From NCBI GenBank assembly GCA_964019335.1, contig OZ025719.1:355950-419949 (forward strand): DNA of 64,000 bases, read 5' to 3'. Shown piece by piece: positions 29,922 to 41,241 of this stretch. How positions within the stretch are numbered: the first letter of the stretch is position 1; the number at the start of each line of letters is the position of its first letter. The position numbers and the translations under genes are program-made. Origin of the DNA: Diplonema japonicum. Its lineage: Eukaryota > Euglenozoa > Diplonemea > Diplonemida > Diplonemidae. The notes beneath the pieces were generated by a model. It saw nothing but the letters and a program-made list of their open reading frames with translations. It was not told the DNA's origin and did no database searches.

Positions 29922-30842
29922 ATGTCAAACGGCAACGGGACGGTGCACGCGACACCGGCAACACCAAGGCCGAGCACGATAGATAGAAAGGTCGACGACC
30001 CGCCGCAGGAAGATGAGTTTAAAATGAATTACGTCCAAACACAGGCCGGCGACAGTCAGGCAGCTGCAGCAAATGGTACATTAGCAGCAAACAGCCTCCA
30101 CATAGGCAATACACTAGTAGAGGCAACACCGTGCGCGGCCAAGGAAAACTGGTGCGTAGAAAACACCCCGGAAACACGAACCAAAGACAACAAGGATGCT
30201 CCTGCCAGACCCCTTCTCACCCCCACCCTGCAAGTCTCTCCCACTCTAGATCAAACTATAGTAACCACACCACTGTCAGGTGAGATTATGGCAAGTGCCG
30301 ACCCACCATCTAAGAAGCAACGGACAATGCCATCGTCTTCGTCTCCCTTATCACAATCTGTCCCGGAAGTTGCGAAGACAGATTCTCCTGTGGTCGGATC
30401 GCCTGTAGTCATCACCACTAGCAAAGTTACAGTAGATGCGACACCGTCGCCTGTTCCCCCTGTGGCGGTGGTGGTGCCTTCACCGACTCCTTCGACTCCT
30501 GCAGGCGAGCACTGTGAAGAGAAGATCGAGGGAAAATCGCAGCCTGCGAAGTACATTGTCGGGCAAAGCGTGTTGTTCTCCAGAGGAGCCGACACCGAAC
30601 CTGTTCTTGGGAAGATCCGGTCTGTGAACGGCAGCGTCGCCGTGGTGGCGTTGTTCTGCCGCATCCACAACCCTGACGATGTGGAGTACAGCTCCGACAT
30701 CGCACGGTGGGCACTTTCCCATGAGCTTTACCTAACTAAGCAGACAGAGAAGGTCGCGTTAAATGCGATTATCGAGTCTGTGTCAGTTTTCAACGAGGAG
30801 GAGAAGAGAACCGTCTTTTTTTGCTCGGGTACTTTTAAATGA
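29922..30842 (+). CDS. BAH-domain protein with disordered N-terminus
   Basis: The ATG at 29922 directly follows a very long poly-A run. The first 200 residues are Thr/Pro/Ser/Ala-rich and look disordered, with a KKQR basic patch near 128. Residues about 208-306 match a BAH domain: YIVGQSVLFSRG, PVLGKIRSVNGSVAVVALFCRI, ARWALSHELYLTKQTEKVAL, NAIIESVSVF and FFC near the end. BAH domains bind nucleosomes or modified histone tails in chromatin regulators. The ORF stops almost at the end of the domain, and GTACTT near 30830 could be a splice donor, so the gene may continue in an exon I cannot place. The 30843-31216 gap shows no coding signal of its own. Confidence 0.65.
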   Translation: MSNGNGTVHATPATPRPSTIDRKVDDPPQEDEFKMNYVQTQAGDSQAAAANGTLAANSLHIGNTLVEATPCAAKENWCVENTPETRTKDNKDAPARPLLTPTLQVSPTLDQTIVTTPLSGEIMASADPPSKKQRTMPSSSSPLSQSVPEVAKTDSPVVGSPVVITTSKVTVDATPSPVPPVAVVVPSPTPSTPAGEHCEEKIEGKSQPAKYIVGQSVLFSRGADTEPVLGKIRSVNGSVAVVALFCRIHNPDDVEYSSDIARWALSHELYLTKQTEKVALNAIIESVSVFNEEEKRTVFFCSGTFK

Positions 30843-31216
30843 ACTGGGAAGGAAAAAAAAAAAAATAAAGGAAAGAACAAGAAAAAAAGAAAAAAAGAAT
30901 GTATGCAAAACAAAAAGTAGAAGTGGAACGGAACAGAAGTCTTATCTTATCGATTAATTGAAAAAGCCTACCCCCCTCTGTTGTATTTGTGTGCTCCATC
31001 TCTCAAAAAGAACTCCCTTTGATAGAAGGGGGAAAAAAAAAGAAAGGGAGAAAAAAGAATCCCTAATAAAAAAGAAATGTCCCCCCCCCCCCCTGTAGCT
31101 ATTGTTTCCCCCTCCAAGAAAAGATCCCCCCCCCACTGTTTTATTTTTTTGCTAGAACCGGCGTGTTGTCTGAATTCTCACTTGTTTTGTTTGAATTTAA
31201 AAAAAGGAATTCACAC

Positions 31217-32569
31217 ATGGCGTCACTTACAACTGAAGAGAGGAGGGGGATCTTCTCCCGTATGCCCACAAGGGGAGGATTCAGCTGTGACTGCGAGCAC
31301 GGCCACATGGGAGAGCCTGGTGAGGTGGACAGCTGGACGCTTGAGAACAAACCAAGGGGCTGGGAACTGTACGAACTACTGGGGAGGCCAAAGAGGATCG
31401 TGGCCCCTATGGTCGACGCAAGCGAGCTGTCCTTCCGACTCCTGTGCAAACGGTACGGCGCAGACCTATGCTACACACCAATGGTCAACACTGCCATGTT
31501 CACTAAAGAGACGGCTCAGGTGTTCAGATTAAGAGAGTACTCCACATGCCCTGCCGACACAAACCAGATCATTCAATTCTGCGGACATGACCCTGAGCTT
31601 CTTGTCCAGGCTGGTAAGATGGTTCAAAACTCAGGATGCAAAGCCATCGACCTCAATCTCGGCTGCCCGCAAGGCATCGCACGAAAAGGCTTCTATGGCG
31701 CGTTCTTGATGGACGACCTTCCACTGGTGAGGGAGCTCATACACACGATGGACCAGAATTTAAGAATTCCTATCACGGCTAAGATTCGTGTTTTCCCAGA
31801 CCCGCTGCACACCTTGAACTACGCAAGGATGCTGATCGACGCGGGAGCCACAATGCTATGTGTCCACGGAAGGAAGAGAGAGCAGAAGGGCGTTGCACCT
31901 GGCGAGGCAGACTGGGACCAGATCAAAATGGTCAAAGAAGCCATCACAACAGTACCCATATTCGCAAACGGGAACATCTGGTCACATGAGGATGTCGACC
32001 TGTGCATGAAGGAGACCGGCTGCGACGCCGTCATGTCCGCTGACTCGCTTCTTTGGGAACCTCGATTGTACTCCAACCCCAAGAACTTCATACTATCCGG
32101 CAGGCACTTCAACATCACTCACATCCCTGCAAGGATCGAAGCTGTTCAGACGGCACTCGAGTACCTCGAAATATGTAAGACACACCCCACACAGCCCAGT
32201 CATATGAAGGCGCATATCTTTAAAATCACGCACCATTCTCTTCAGGTTCACACGGAGGTTCGCAGAAGGATTTCGGATTTAACATCTGAAGGGGATGAAA
32301 GCCTCCTCACGAGGTACATCAAGCTCGTCAGGGAGCTGCTCCAACTGGAAGAGGCTTTGCTCACTGGGAAGGAGCCGGTTCACCCAACCAGGCAGGAGTA
32401 CGCGAAGAGCATTTACCAGCTTGGCAATGTGGACATCCCACAGAGGAATGCCGTTTCGTACCTAACATCCCCCGCCGACGCCGACTCCGAGTATCGCAGG
32501 AAGAAGGATGAAAAGATGGAAGCCATGCTGGAAGATGTCCCTCTCCCCTTCGACTTGTTCGAGAGCTAG
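31217..32569 (+). CDS. DUS1: tRNA-dihydrouridine synthase, Dus1 type
   Basis: The first good ATG is at 31217 (MASLTTEERRG), giving 450 aa; the open frame upstream from 31163 is spacer. The FMN-dependent TIM-barrel of the Dus family begins near residue 60 with RIVAPMVDASELSFRLLC. The catalytic Cys lies in DLNLGCPQGIARKG. The Lys of ITAKIRVF, the His of CVHGRKREQKG and the FMN-phosphate loops VPIFANGNI and AVMSADSLLWEP are all present. Dus1 enzymes reduce U16/U17 in the D-loop of cytoplasmic tRNAs with NADPH. The motif CYTPMVN and the length favour Dus1 over Dus2-4. The protein continues about 130 residues past the barrel into the helical tRNA-binding region. The gene is single-exon, with stop TAG. 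Confidence 0.88.
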   Translation: MASLTTEERRGIFSRMPTRGGFSCDCEHGHMGEPGEVDSWTLENKPRGWELYELLGRPKRIVAPMVDASELSFRLLCKRYGADLCYTPMVNTAMFTKETAQVFRLREYSTCPADTNQIIQFCGHDPELLVQAGKMVQNSGCKAIDLNLGCPQGIARKGFYGAFLMDDLPLVRELIHTMDQNLRIPITAKIRVFPDPLHTLNYARMLIDAGATMLCVHGRKREQKGVAPGEADWDQIKMVKEAITTVPIFANGNIWSHEDVDLCMKETGCDAVMSADSLLWEPRLYSNPKNFILSGRHFNITHIPARIEAVQTALEYLEICKTHPTQPSHMKAHIFKITHHSLQVHTEVRRRISDLTSEGDESLLTRYIKLVRELLQLEEALLTGKEPVHPTRQEYAKSIYQLGNVDIPQRNAVSYLTSPADADSEYRRKKDEKMEAMLEDVPLPFDLFES

Positions 32570-33307
32570 TAGTACCCCCTTTTACTTTCACCCCCCCCCC
32601 CCTTCCTGCCGATATCTACTATCCATGGCAGCCGGCACTTTAACTGTGCGGGGGGGGGGTACTTTTTTGTTTTGATCAGATCTGTGTCTTTATTTTTTTT
32701 TTTTCCCCGATCATTCTTTATTCTCGTCTGTCTTGCCTTCTTTAAAGAGTTTGAATTCTTTTCTTTTTTTAATTACTGTAAGGTGACAAAAAAAAAATGA
32801 CAAAAAAACTCCCGGACCGCCAAAAAGAAAAAATGAAATAACTCCGGCATTTGTCAGCCCCGTGAATTTTTTTTTTTCCTAAGGATACTTTTTCTTAAAA
32901 TGAACTTACCGGCGAGGAAGCAGCTGTTTGCGCAGTTCGGCTGCCCCCCAACTATTTCATTACAATGAGCCGCAGTGGCCCGCAGCCCAGGTCAGGGTGA
33001 GTCAGGCCTCCAAACGGCCTTCAAGAAGAAATCCCGAATTGAAAATGGCTTGGCCTGACAGACTCCCGGACATGGGAAAGACACCGTCATTGTCAGTCCG
33101 AGGGAGCTTTCCACTTTTATAGTAATTTATGTTGTCTCTTCGTTTCCTGGGGGGGATAATAACAATAATAATAAAAAAAAAAGCACACATTTCTTCTTTA
33201 AGAAATCCAGGTTCACATTGTCGATTACATCGAGAATATATAAAAGAAACGGAAAAAAAAAAAAAGAAAAAAAAAAAACTGTTTGTTAAGTTTTTTTGTA
33301 TTACAAT
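32570..33307. other. Spacer between Dus1 and the megasynthase gene
   Basis: It has poly-C, poly-G and poly-T runs, a normal-complexity stretch at about 32890-33130 without a convincing ORF, an AAT-rich microsatellite near 33161-33176, and A-rich sequence just before the next ATG. No RNA gene is recognised. Confidence 0.5.
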
Positions 33308-36300
33308 ATGACTGTTCTCCCAAGTGCTTGGTTACGTGTGGTTGTTACAAGAGAAAATCCGATTAAAAGAGTGATATGTTTCCCCCATTCGGGGGGTGGT
33401 GTGTCTGTGTTTAGTGGGTGGGAGGCGCTCCCTTCGGATATGGAGGTGGTGGTGATAAACATGCCAGGAAGGAACGACCGAAGCAACGAAATACCAATTG
33501 AAAACTGTGATGTTCTTGTGAGTGAAGTGTGCGGTGCACTGCGCGAGAGCGGTGCCTTGTCTCTCCCGTATGCGTTTTTCGGGCATTCGTTTGGTGCTCT
33601 CGTTGCATTTGAAGTCGCTATAACTCTGAAACCTCTCAGAACGGAACTCCAGCCCCTCCACATCTTCGCCTCGTCTGAAGAATCCCCGTACTCTCTCTCC
33701 TCCCGTGTCCTCCCTGAGCTTATGTACACAATGTCCGACTCTGATTTCTTGACAGCTGTCAATAAATGGGGTTACCTCCCCACAGAGCTTGGTGATGATG
33801 CTTCGCTCCAAGCAGCTGTTCTCCCTTCCCTTCGTGCCGATATTGCTATGTTCGAAAAGTACCGTGGCAGCAAAGCCAAGCTCGGTAAGGAGACCACTGT
33901 GTCCGTCCTTGCTGGCAGGAACGACGCATCACTTGAACAGGAAAACCTTGTTAGCTGGGCGGAAAACGTCGCCAGCAGCAACCCCGAGGTGGTCCTTTTC
34001 GAAGGCGGTCACTTCTATTTCTCTGAATCCCCTTCCGGTCTCAACAATGCCCTTTCTCATGTTTCATCTGTGCTGTCTTCCCGCATGGCTGCCTTACCTC
34101 TCTCCATCCAAAACGGCGGCGACGCCCCCCATCTACACAACCCCAAATGCGTCTGGGAACTCTTCGAGGAACGGGTGAAATGTTCGCCCAACAGCGTCGC
34201 CATCGTCGACAACATCCGCGGCGAGCTCACTTACAGCGACACCTGGAAGCTGTGTCTTAAAATCGCTAAACAGATCGCTTCCTGCAGCAAGCGTGGCGCC
34301 ACTGTGGGCATGATGCTCCCTCACAGCTCCGACTACGTCTGCGCCATGTTTGGAATATGGATCGCTGGCGGGTGCTTTCTTGTTCTCGAACGCCACCACC
34401 CACCTGAGATGCTACGCATGGTGTGCTCCACTTGCAACCCTGATGGCAGTGGAAAGCCGGACATCATCGTGACACTTACCGAGTGTCTTCCATCCTTCAC
34501 AGGTATCCTTGCGGATGTTCCGAAGATCCTCCTTGACAAGGGGTGGGAGGAGCGCTGCGACTACAGCGGCTACATTGCCCAGCCCGGGAACCTCGATGAC
34601 AGGGCGATCCTCATGACCACCTCGGGCACATCAGGCCTGCCCAAACTCATCGAAGGATCGCAGAGGTTTCAGCAAGTGGGCATGCTGAGCAGGACCACGC
34701 TTATGCCGTACACCGGCACACCATTGACGACGAACGCCGACAGGGAGGCCTGCTCCGTAATGTTCGTATGGGAAGCTCCCAGGAGTCTTGTCACGGGGCA
34801 TATCTGCGTTGTCATCCCCGAAACTGTCATCATCGACCCCATCAAGCTGGTGGAGTTCCTCGTAGAACACAAATGCACTAGGATCCTCACCACACCGTCA
34901 CTAGCGAACCACGTGTACGACTTCTTGGAATCAAACCAAGAGGTCACAGAGCAGCTGCAGAGCACTATGAAGAGGTGGTTCTTCATGGGGGAGGTTTGCA
35001 CCGCTAAGCTTGTAACACAGGCACTGAGGGTCGTGCCTAAGATACAAGTGATCAACGCTTACTCCACTTGGGAAGGCGCTGATACGACATTGCTGAAGGG
35101 GAGCACGGACTACCTGAAACCCTACAAGAAGTTCTACCCTGTTGGGGAGCTGCATGAGGGCGTCGTGGCCGTTGTTGTTGACCCTGCCACACGGAAACCT
35201 GTTCCCAGGAATGTGCCTGGCGAGCTGTTTACAACTGGGCCGCAGCTTGCGAATGGGTATTCGATGGCACCGGAGCTAACTGCTGAGCGTTACATCAACC
35301 TGGGGATCACCAGTGAGGGGCTGACGGGCAGCGAAAGGTGGTACAAGTCAGGCGACCTAGCAGTGATGTTCAACGACGGGAAGATCGAACTCCATGGAAG
35401 GATCGACTCTACAGTAAAGATTAGGGGGTTCAAAGTGGGCCTGCCATTCGTGGAGGGCATCCTTCTTGACACACCAGACGTCGCTGTTGCTGTAGTGGTG
35501 CCCACCTTCGACAAGGAGTCAAACCAACCTGACGCGCTTGCTGCGCTCATTTCCTCTGCGGGAGACTTGAGCTTTAATGAGCTTGTGGCATCCATCAAGA
35601 AAGATATTATCACCAAGATGCCTAAGTGGGCGGCGCCAACCTTCTACCTGCGCATCGAGGACATCATTGAAGGCGAGCTGAGGCAGGGCGGTGAGAGCAA
35701 GAAGATCAACCGACGCGCCATACCGAAGCTCTTCACCAAGGAGCTAAAGGACCGCTTCAGGGTGAAATCTTCAACACCCAAGGTTGTGAGGGAGGGCGTT
35801 GAGGGTGTTATTTATAACATATGGATCGAGGTGCTGGACCTAGACCACTCCTTCGACCCTAACGACAACTTCTTTGAGCTAGGCGGGCACTCCTTGTTGG
35901 CTTCAACAATGACGCAGAAGCTCAGCGAAGCTACTCACGTCGACATCAGCGTCCTTGACCTCTACGAGAACAGTACCTTTCACACTCTTGTAAAGTTTGT
36001 GATGTCTAGTTCCAGCCCCTTGACACTGCAGCCTACGCGAAAGAAGCCCAAAGCTAGCGGTTCCATCGCCATTGTTGGGATGTCGGGTAGGTTCCCTGGT
36101 GCCAAAAACATTTACCAGTTCTGGGACAACCTCAAAGCGGGCGCCGTGACTCCCACCTATCACACAGCTGAGTACCTCGCGAGCAAAGGCGTCGACCCCG
36201 AGGTCATCAACCACCCAGACTTCGTGCGCGTGGCGTACAAGGTCGATGAAGCTGATAAGTTCGACGCAAGATTCTTCGGCATCGGCCGCACGGAGGCTGC

Positions 36301-39300
36301 CACCATGGACCCCCAGCACCGTGTGTTCATCGAGTGTGCTTGGAACGCAATCGAGCACGCGGGCTACGCGCCCAAGACAGGTTTCGAGACGGAAAACACC
36401 CGAGTGGGCGTCTTCGGAGCTGCAGGCATAGACGGGTACCTTGTGCACCACCTTAACGGCGGAGCGCTCAGGACGCCTTTGGAGCCGGGCAACCTCTTCA
36501 TGACCGAGGTGGCATCGGAGAAGGATTACATCGCCACGAGGGTCTCGTATCTGCTAAACTTGCGGGGGCCTTCCATGAACGTCAACTCCGCGTGCAGTTC
36601 TGCACTGGTAGCAGTGAGCCAAGCCTGCACCTCCATCGTCATGGGCGAGTGCGACATGGCAGTGGCAGGGGCTGCATCCCTGAACTTCCCCAACATCGGG
36701 TTCTTGTATCAAGACGGGCTGGTGTTCTCAAAGGATGGTCTAGTCAAACCACTGGACGAGTCTGCAGACGGCACAGCATTCGGGGACTCTGTCGGTGCTG
36801 TTGTTCTGAAGAGGCTGGAGGATGCAGAGGCCGACGGTGACGACATCTGGGGTGTCATCAAAGGCTTCGGTGTCTCGAACGACGGCAATGTCAAAGCAGG
36901 GTACTCAGCACCAGCTGCAGCGGGGCAGGCAGACTGCATCTCCAAAGCCATGGCCATGAACGACACAAAACCAGAGGACATTAGCTATGTAGAGATGCAC
37001 GCAACGGGCACCCTTGTAGGCGATGGGATTGAAGCGAAGGGTCTTGCTAAAGCGTGGAAAACGCAGGGGCTTGCACAGAGCGATGATAAATGGTGCGCTG
37101 TTGGCAGTGTGAAGGGGAACATCGGGCATGCAAACTGCGCGGCAGGTATCACAGGTCTGATCAAAACTGTGATGATGTTGAAGCATCAGGAGCTTGTCCC
37201 TGTAGCTAACTACACAAAACTGAATGAGAAAGTACTGTTAGACGGGACCCCCTTCTACGTCAATGACAAAGCAAGGCACTGGGAGGCTCCGAAGAACGGC
37301 GTCCGTACTGCGGGAGTCTCGTCCTTCGGAATCGGGGGAACCAACGCGCACGTCATCGTTGGAGAGTATTCCAAAAAGGTAGACAAGACGCCTCCTTCCG
37401 CTGCCTACGTCACCTTGCAGTTCTCTGCTAAGTCTCAAGACAGCTTAAGTGGAACCATCGCCGACTTCAGTGCCTACATCACCTCAGACCTCTGCACAGA
37501 ATCCCTGGTGGACGTAGCACACACCCTGCGTACTGGCCGAGAGCAGTTCATGGTGCGCTCCACAGTGACCGTCAAGGCAAATGCAACCAAAGCAGAGCTC
37601 AAACAAGCTCTCCAGTCCGCGGCACCTGTTAAAGCTGTACGCAAACCCATACTTGCTTTCCTCTGCCCTGGTCAGGGATCGCAATACCTAGGGATGGCCA
37701 AAGGCCTCTGCGCCTTGCCTACTTTTAAAAAACACTTCGATGACTGCTGCGAGCGTCTGACGCCGCTAATTGGTAGGGACCTCAGGAGCGCACTGTTCAA
37801 CGAAGATGACATGGAGGCCTTTAAGAACCCCGCTGTGCTACAGCCCAGTCTGTTCACAGTCGAGTACTGTGTCGCGAAGCTGCTCATGTCAGCAGGCGTG
37901 ACTCCCAGTGCACTGGCCGGGCACTCTATTGGTGAGTATGTGGCTGCAGTTCTTGGGAACCACATCTCTTTGGACAGCGCCCTGAGGATCGTAGCAACAC
38001 GTGCGACAGCAACGTCTGCTGATGTGCAGGAAGGGGCCATGCTGTCGGTGGGTATGGATGAAGAAGTCGTGCGTGCTGCCATCAAGGAATCTGTAGGGGC
38101 TGAGGGCCTGTGGTTGGCTGCTGTGAACTCTCCCATTCATGCTGTGGTGTCTGGCACCTTAGAGGCAGTAGCCGCACTGGAGATTGAAATGCGGGCTAAA
38201 GGAGTGAAAGTGACCAAACTGCACGTGAACAGGGCTTTCCACAGCGAGCTAATGAAGCCTGCTGGTGACAAGCTCCTTGCAATGACGTTTGAAGAGCCTG
38301 AGGGAGACCGCATCCCCATGACATCCAACGTGACAGGTGGCTGGGCTGATGATACAGTCAGGACAGGCGTCTACTGGAAGAGGCACATGGAGGACACAGT
38401 CATGTGGAAAGGGTGCGCAAAGACGCTAATCCAGAAAGCGCAGCCGCAGGTTTGCGTGGAAGTTGGTCCTGGAGGCACCCTCAGCATCCTTGGAAACAAA
38501 TGCTGCGAGCAGGGAATGGCAAAGCCCACTTTTGAGCAGAGTATGCGCCATGCCACAGCGACTGATGCTGATGATGTGCAGGTGATTGCGTCTCTGCTTG
38601 GCAAGCTCTGGTGCAGCGGTGTGGCTGTTGACTGGGCTGCTTGGAACAAGGAGCTAGACGTCCCTAAGGGGAAGAGGGTGTCAGTGCCAGGGTATCACTT
38701 TGAGAGGACATCTTTCTGGGTGAATCCGAAAGCAAGTACGTACGTCGACGAGGACGAGGCATCTGCACCTGCTCCTGCACCTGTTAAGGTTGTGGAGGCG
38801 AACGAGAATATCCTTGTTAGGTTTGGTAAAGCTAATGAAACGCCTGCGCTGAGGATGTACTGCCTGCCGTTCGCAGGGGGGTCCAGCAGGGCTTTCGAAA
38901 GGTGGCAGTTTGCCCATGTTGATGTTGTTGCAGTTGAGCTACGTGGCAGAGGCGGGAGGATAGGAGAGAAGCACCTCGAAACAGACGCAGACGATGCCAA
39001 ACAAGTGGAGGAGATTGTGACCGCTATCGAGGCTGACAGCACAGACACACCATTCGTATTAGTCGGGATGTCCATGGGTGGGCTTATAGCATGTGAGGTG
39101 GCTATGAGGCTCAAGGAGATGGTATGCATACCAATATTAAGATATTAACACGCACAATAGTTTCCTAAACTGCTCCTTGGAGTTGCGATAGCTGGCCGCG
39201 CGCCTGTGCGCGAGACGGCACTCATCCCTGAGCTGGAGCTCACTGACGACACTCTGAGCAAGTACTCCCTAGCGCCGGAAGAGCTTCAGCAGAGCGAGGC

Positions 39301-41241
39301 ATGGACGAGTTATCTGCTTCCGATGCTTAAGAGCGACCTGCTCAGCGACACCAGGACAGAGAAAAGGCTCTCGCGACTGCAGAAGCCATTCCTTCCTGAG
39401 CTGGGCATGACAGTGCTCTGCGGCACGGAGGACCCCATCTTCAAGTGGGACGATGCTGACGAGTGGCGCGATGCCGTCGCTGGTGATGAGGTTCGTGTGG
39501 GGTTCATGCCTGGCGGGCATGACTTCCTCACAAACCACGGGAAGCGGATTGCAGAAGCTGTTTCCAAAGATGCCCTCAACTGGCTCATACAGTTGAAGAC
39601 ACGCGAGCTTACGGCCATCACATCCCTCAAGGAAACCATCACCGTCCCCACCGTCACCCCTGCGCCTCTCTACTCTATCGAATGGCGACAGGCTACAATC
39701 GGGGAAACCAAAGATGTTGCAGCAGTTGCTTACAACGTGATGGAGCTGCCTAAGCCGACGGACGTTCTAGAAGCCATTCAAGAACAGGCCTTTGTTGTGT
39801 ACTTGGACAGTGCTGCCACACATGAGGATGCAACGGCCAGTGGGTGGCTGTTGGTGAAATGGTTGAAAGAGCTGAATCAAGCTGGTGTTGGCAAGGGGGG
39901 TGTCATCACCCTGGTGCTACCAAAGAGCAGCAACAGCGGCTTCATGGCAGGTGCCTCGAAGGCTGTTCCTTTCGAGATCCCTGAGCTGCGCCTGCGTCGT
40001 GCTTACACATCACAGGACACCACTCGTCCCTCCACCCATGCACTCTGCCTGAGGTCCCTGTCAGCTGTTGCCGACGATGATCTGGATTTGGATGCCAAAA
40101 AGGCACCAAAACTGGTGAAGAGTGTTGCTCTGTCACAGCTGAAGAAGGCTGTCCCAGATACAGGGCATGCCTTCGTCGTGACCGGGTGGACAGGCGGCTT
40201 GGGCAACGAGGCGCTCTCGTGGATGGTGAAGAAAGGTGGTGTCAAGCCTGAGCATGTGGTGTTGATGTCAAGGCGGCAGGTCGAGGCGCCCTTCGCGGGC
40301 ATGAAGGTTGTGGTGTGCAGCGATCTTGGGAACACAGAGGAGGTGAGACGGGGACTGGCATCGTGTGCCGACGTGCTGCGGATGCCTGTCGGGATCCTGC
40401 ATCTTGCAGGGGCGCTCGATGACGCCATGATCTCCAACCAGACAGAGGCAAAGTATGCAACTGCGATAGGCCCCAAGGTGGGTGTGCTGCGCAGTGTGTA
40501 CAGGGCACTCGAGAGGCCTCCGCAGTGGGTGCTGGCTTTCTCGTCGACATCTTCACTATTCGGATATCCAGGACAGGCGAACTACTGTGCTGCGAATGGG
40601 TACGTAGATGCACTGACGCAGTGGGGCGGGGAGTTTGCATGCAAGGTGACAGCGATCTCGTGGGGCCCGTGGGGGGAGGTAGGCATGGCGAAGAAAGGAA
40701 CGAAGGCCCACACCCTAGCACTGAAGGATGGCGACACACCATTGGCAACGCTGCCTGCCCTGTGCTGCCTGGGACATGTCATGGCGAAGCTAGTACGCGG
40801 TGAGGAGACAGCTGCACAGTATGCTGTGTGCGACGTGGATTGGAATAAGTCCCCGTGGCAAGACCTCCCTTGCCTGAGTGCTTTCAAGCGAGCACCATCA
40901 AGTACCCCCGTTGGGCAGGACGCTGCTGCCGCTGATGAGTCCTTCGCTGCACAGCTCAGAACATGGCTGCTGCATGAAGTTGACAGAACATCGTGGGACG
41001 CAGTGATGGATGAGGTACGGGAGGGGGGAAAAAAAACCCCCAAACACACATCAGGACATGGCCTCTCTCGGCCTCGACTCCCTCGACACCGTGCAGCTGC
41101 GCAACGCGTTCAACAAGAGGTTTAAGGTATGATTTTTGAAGAGGGAAAAAAAAAAAAAAAAAACAGAAAATCGCACCGCTGTCACTGTTCTCAAAGCCAA
41201 ACTTGACTATGAGATCCCTTCACACTTCTTTAACAGAGTAG
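33308..41241 (+). CDS. Hybrid NRPS/PKS megasynthase, TE-A-PCP-KS-AT-TE-KR-ACP
   Basis: Exons 33308-39121, 39161-41014, 41055-41126 and 41167-41241 give 2604 aa, all joins in phase 0 (introns 39, 40 and 40 nt). Domain order: thioesterase (about 15-265; GHSFG); adenylation domain (275-811; TTSGTSGLPK, NAYSTWEG, YKSGDL); PCP (FFELGGHSLLA, about 860); ketosynthase (918-1355; NSACSSALVA, HATGTLVGDG, GNIGHANC); acyltransferase (1448-1751; GQGSQYLGMA, GHSIGEY, RAFH suggesting malonyl-CoA); a second thioesterase (1835-2080; GMSMGG, GGHDFL); ketoreductase (2110-2450; TGWTGGLG, SSTSSLFGYPGQANYCAAN); ACP (Ser in GLDSL, about 2565). No condensation, dehydratase or enoylreductase domain is visible. It should load one amino or carboxylic acid, extend it once and reduce the ketone. 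Two embedded thioesterases, one at the N-terminus and one between AT and KR, are unusual; neither follows the final carrier domain. Confidence 0.9.

Noticed and set aside
39122-39160. Frameshift or end of the megasynthase at the stop near 39148
   Set aside because: The stop lies in a 39-nt GTATGC-ATAG intron; the thioesterase alignment continues directly in the next exon.
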